This document shows, one piece after another, positions 63,122 through 64,000 of a stretch of DNA of 64,000 nt. A model generated the notes under the pieces. It was given only the letters and a program-made list of their open reading frames with translations. It was not told the origin of the DNA and did no database searches. Position 1 is the stretch's first letter, and every line of letters begins with the position of its first letter. The position numbers and the translations under genes were made by a program. Source of the stretch: Sinorhizobium garamanticum (GTDB lineage Bacteria > Pseudomonadota > Alphaproteobacteria > Rhizobiales > Rhizobiaceae); NCBI RefSeq assembly GCF_029892065.1, contig NZ_CP120373.1, positions 3,355,001 through 3,419,000 on the forward strand. Direction: 5' to 3'.

Positions 63122-63749
63122 TGGCGCGCCTCATCTCGAAGAATTGCGCGCATCCATTACCGCATGCCGCATCTGTCGCGACAGTCCGGCGCGCGGCGAG
63201 GAACATGCGTTGCCGCACGAGCCGCGGCCCGTGGCGGTTATTTCGGATTCGGCGCGGATATTGATCGCGGGCCAGGCGCCCGGTCTGCGCGTGCATGAGA
63301 GCGGACTGCCCTTCAACGATGCTTCGGGCGATCGGCTGCGCCAGTGGCTCGCCGTCGACCGACCGACATTTTATGACGCGAAGAAGTTCGCGATCGTCCC
63401 CATGGGGTTCTGCTTCCCGGGCTACGACCGACACGGCAGCGACCTCCCGCCGCGGCGCGAGTGCGCGCCGCTCTGGCGGCAGAGGGTGATGGACGCCATG
63501 CCCCAGATCGAGCTCGTGCTCGCGATCGGCCACTACGCACAGCGCTGGCATCTCGGGCCCGATTGTCCGGCTTCGATGACGGAAACCGTGCAGAACTGGC
63601 AGCGATACGTCATGCGCAACACCCGCCCTGCCGTCTTGCCGCTGCCGCATCCAAGCTGGCGCAACACCGCCTGGCTAAGGAAGAATCCCTGGTTTGAAAC
63701 GGACATGCTGCCGTATCTGCGTGCCCGGGTCGCTCGCTTGATTTCGTGA
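63111..63749 (+). CDS. Uracil-DNA glycosylase family protein
   Basis: 212 residues. N-terminal LEELRASITACRICRDSP has a CxxC typical of family 4/5 enzymes, but only part of the four-cysteine cluster is visible. The UDG core reads ARILIAGQAPGLRVHESGLPFNDASGDRLRQWL, then AIVPMGFCFPGYD and the end LPLPHPSWRNTAWLRKNPWFE. The active-site loop GQAPGLR differs from the GEAPG of family 4, so activity on uracil is uncertain. Overlaps the SNase-like gene, suggesting co-expression. Confidence 0.85.
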   Translation: MTDSGAPHLEELRASITACRICRDSPARGEEHALPHEPRPVAVISDSARILIAGQAPGLRVHESGLPFNDASGDRLRQWLAVDRPTFYDAKKFAIVPMGFCFPGYDRHGSDLPPRRECAPLWRQRVMDAMPQIELVLAIGHYAQRWHLGPDCPASMTETVQNWQRYVMRNTRPAVLPLPHPSWRNTAWLRKNPWFETDMLPYLRARVARLIS

Positions 63750-63771
63750 AACAATTTTCTTTATCTTCACG
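63745..63771. promoter_or_regulatory. Inverted repeat upstream of the Lrp/AsnC gene
   Basis: CGTGAA and TTCACG enclose an AT-rich 15-base centre, followed by a second TTCACG at 63775. Lrp-type regulators bind AT-rich sites of this kind; autoregulation is plausible. Confidence 0.4.
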
Positions 63772-63813
63772 AAATTCACGCTATGAAGGGAAAAATATTC
63801 GAGAGGACTTTTC

Positions 63814-64000
63814 ATGGATCGTCTAGACCGCAAGATCCTGCGCCTTTTGCAGGAAGACTCGACTCTGGCCGTCGCTGACCTCGCCAAGAAGGTCGGTCTT
63901 TCGACCACGCCTTGCTGGCGGCGTATCCAGAAAATGGAAGAGGACGGCGTGATCCGCCGCCGGGTGGCGTTGCTCGATCCGGTGAAGATCAACACCAAGG
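63814..64000 (+). CDS. Lrp/AsnC family transcriptional regulator (partial, runs off the right edge)
   Basis: 62 residues visible from ATG 63814 with GAGAGGA upstream. They form the Lrp helix-turn-helix: MDRLDRKILRLLQEDSTLAVADLAKKVGLSTTPCWRRIQKMEEDGVIRRRVALLDP. The RAM effector domain lies beyond the window. Members sense amino acids. Confidence 0.9.
   Translation, partial: MDRLDRKILRLLQEDSTLAVADLAKKVGLSTTPCWRRIQKMEEDGVIRRRVALLDPVKINTK

Overview
The window reads as a piece of a fast-growing rhizobial chromosome, most likely Sinorhizobium/Ensifer. The grounds are high GC with strong AGGAG-type ribosome sites, several families of short palindromic repeats typical of Rhizobiaceae between genes, and the gene content: gnd, a LacI-controlled sugar ABC operon, znuABC-zur, the bigR sulfide operon, cobT/cobV. 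The species is inference; nothing here identifies it directly.

Layout. 1-1367: 5' part (N-terminal end) of a large BTAD/SARP-type regulator running off the left edge. 1.6-7.6 kb: small metabolic and regulatory genes around gnd (GNAT, a 28-residue membrane peptide, VOC, SRPBCC, AraC), with a FixK/FNR-type box between the AraC gene and gnd. 7.6-20.2 kb: a LacI regulator divergent from a nine-gene sugar operon (binding protein, two permeases, GH2 beta-mannosidase, lyxose-isomerase-like protein, sugar epimerase, Gfo/Idh dehydrogenase, ATPase, aldo/keto reductase), apparently for uptake and oxidation of a mannoside or similar sugar. 20.4-24.4 kb: a TRAP transporter whose binding-protein gene converges on its membrane genes. 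24.9-27.0 kb: GH43 glycosidase and an RcnB-like protein. 27.4-32.3 kb: a zinc-limitation block (COG0523 GTPase, ZnuA, ZnuC, ZnuB, Zur) with Zur-type palindromes. 32.3-38.9 kb: housekeeping and small conserved genes (gamma carbonic anhydrase, FAH, DUF982, DUF4174, dusA, cspA, J-protein).

38.3-42.6 kb is the accessory part. A J-domain gene has a decayed second copy 2 kb downstream. Between the copies lies a secreted Gly-rich repeat protein, and just after the decayed copy sits an AT-rich gene for an AvcD-type antiphage dCTP deaminase with a divergent 60-codon gene. uvrB follows; it carries a rhizobial palindromic repeat in frame within its C-terminal tail.

45.7-64.0 kb: DUF486 protein, thioesterase, a Cache chemoreceptor, a triple-Kazal lipoprotein, an extensin-like lipoprotein, TauE/SafE, the blh-bigR-pmpA-pmpB persulfide operon, an ABC-2 exporter, aspartic protease, DUF1289, cobV and cobT, dgkA, a sensor histidine kinase, a nuclease, a uracil-DNA-glycosylase-like protein, and an Lrp/AsnC regulator cut by the right edge. 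No rRNA, tRNA, CRISPR array, prophage or complete insertion sequence was seen. Two short non-coding MITE-like elements are present (21678-21907 and 27168-27443).
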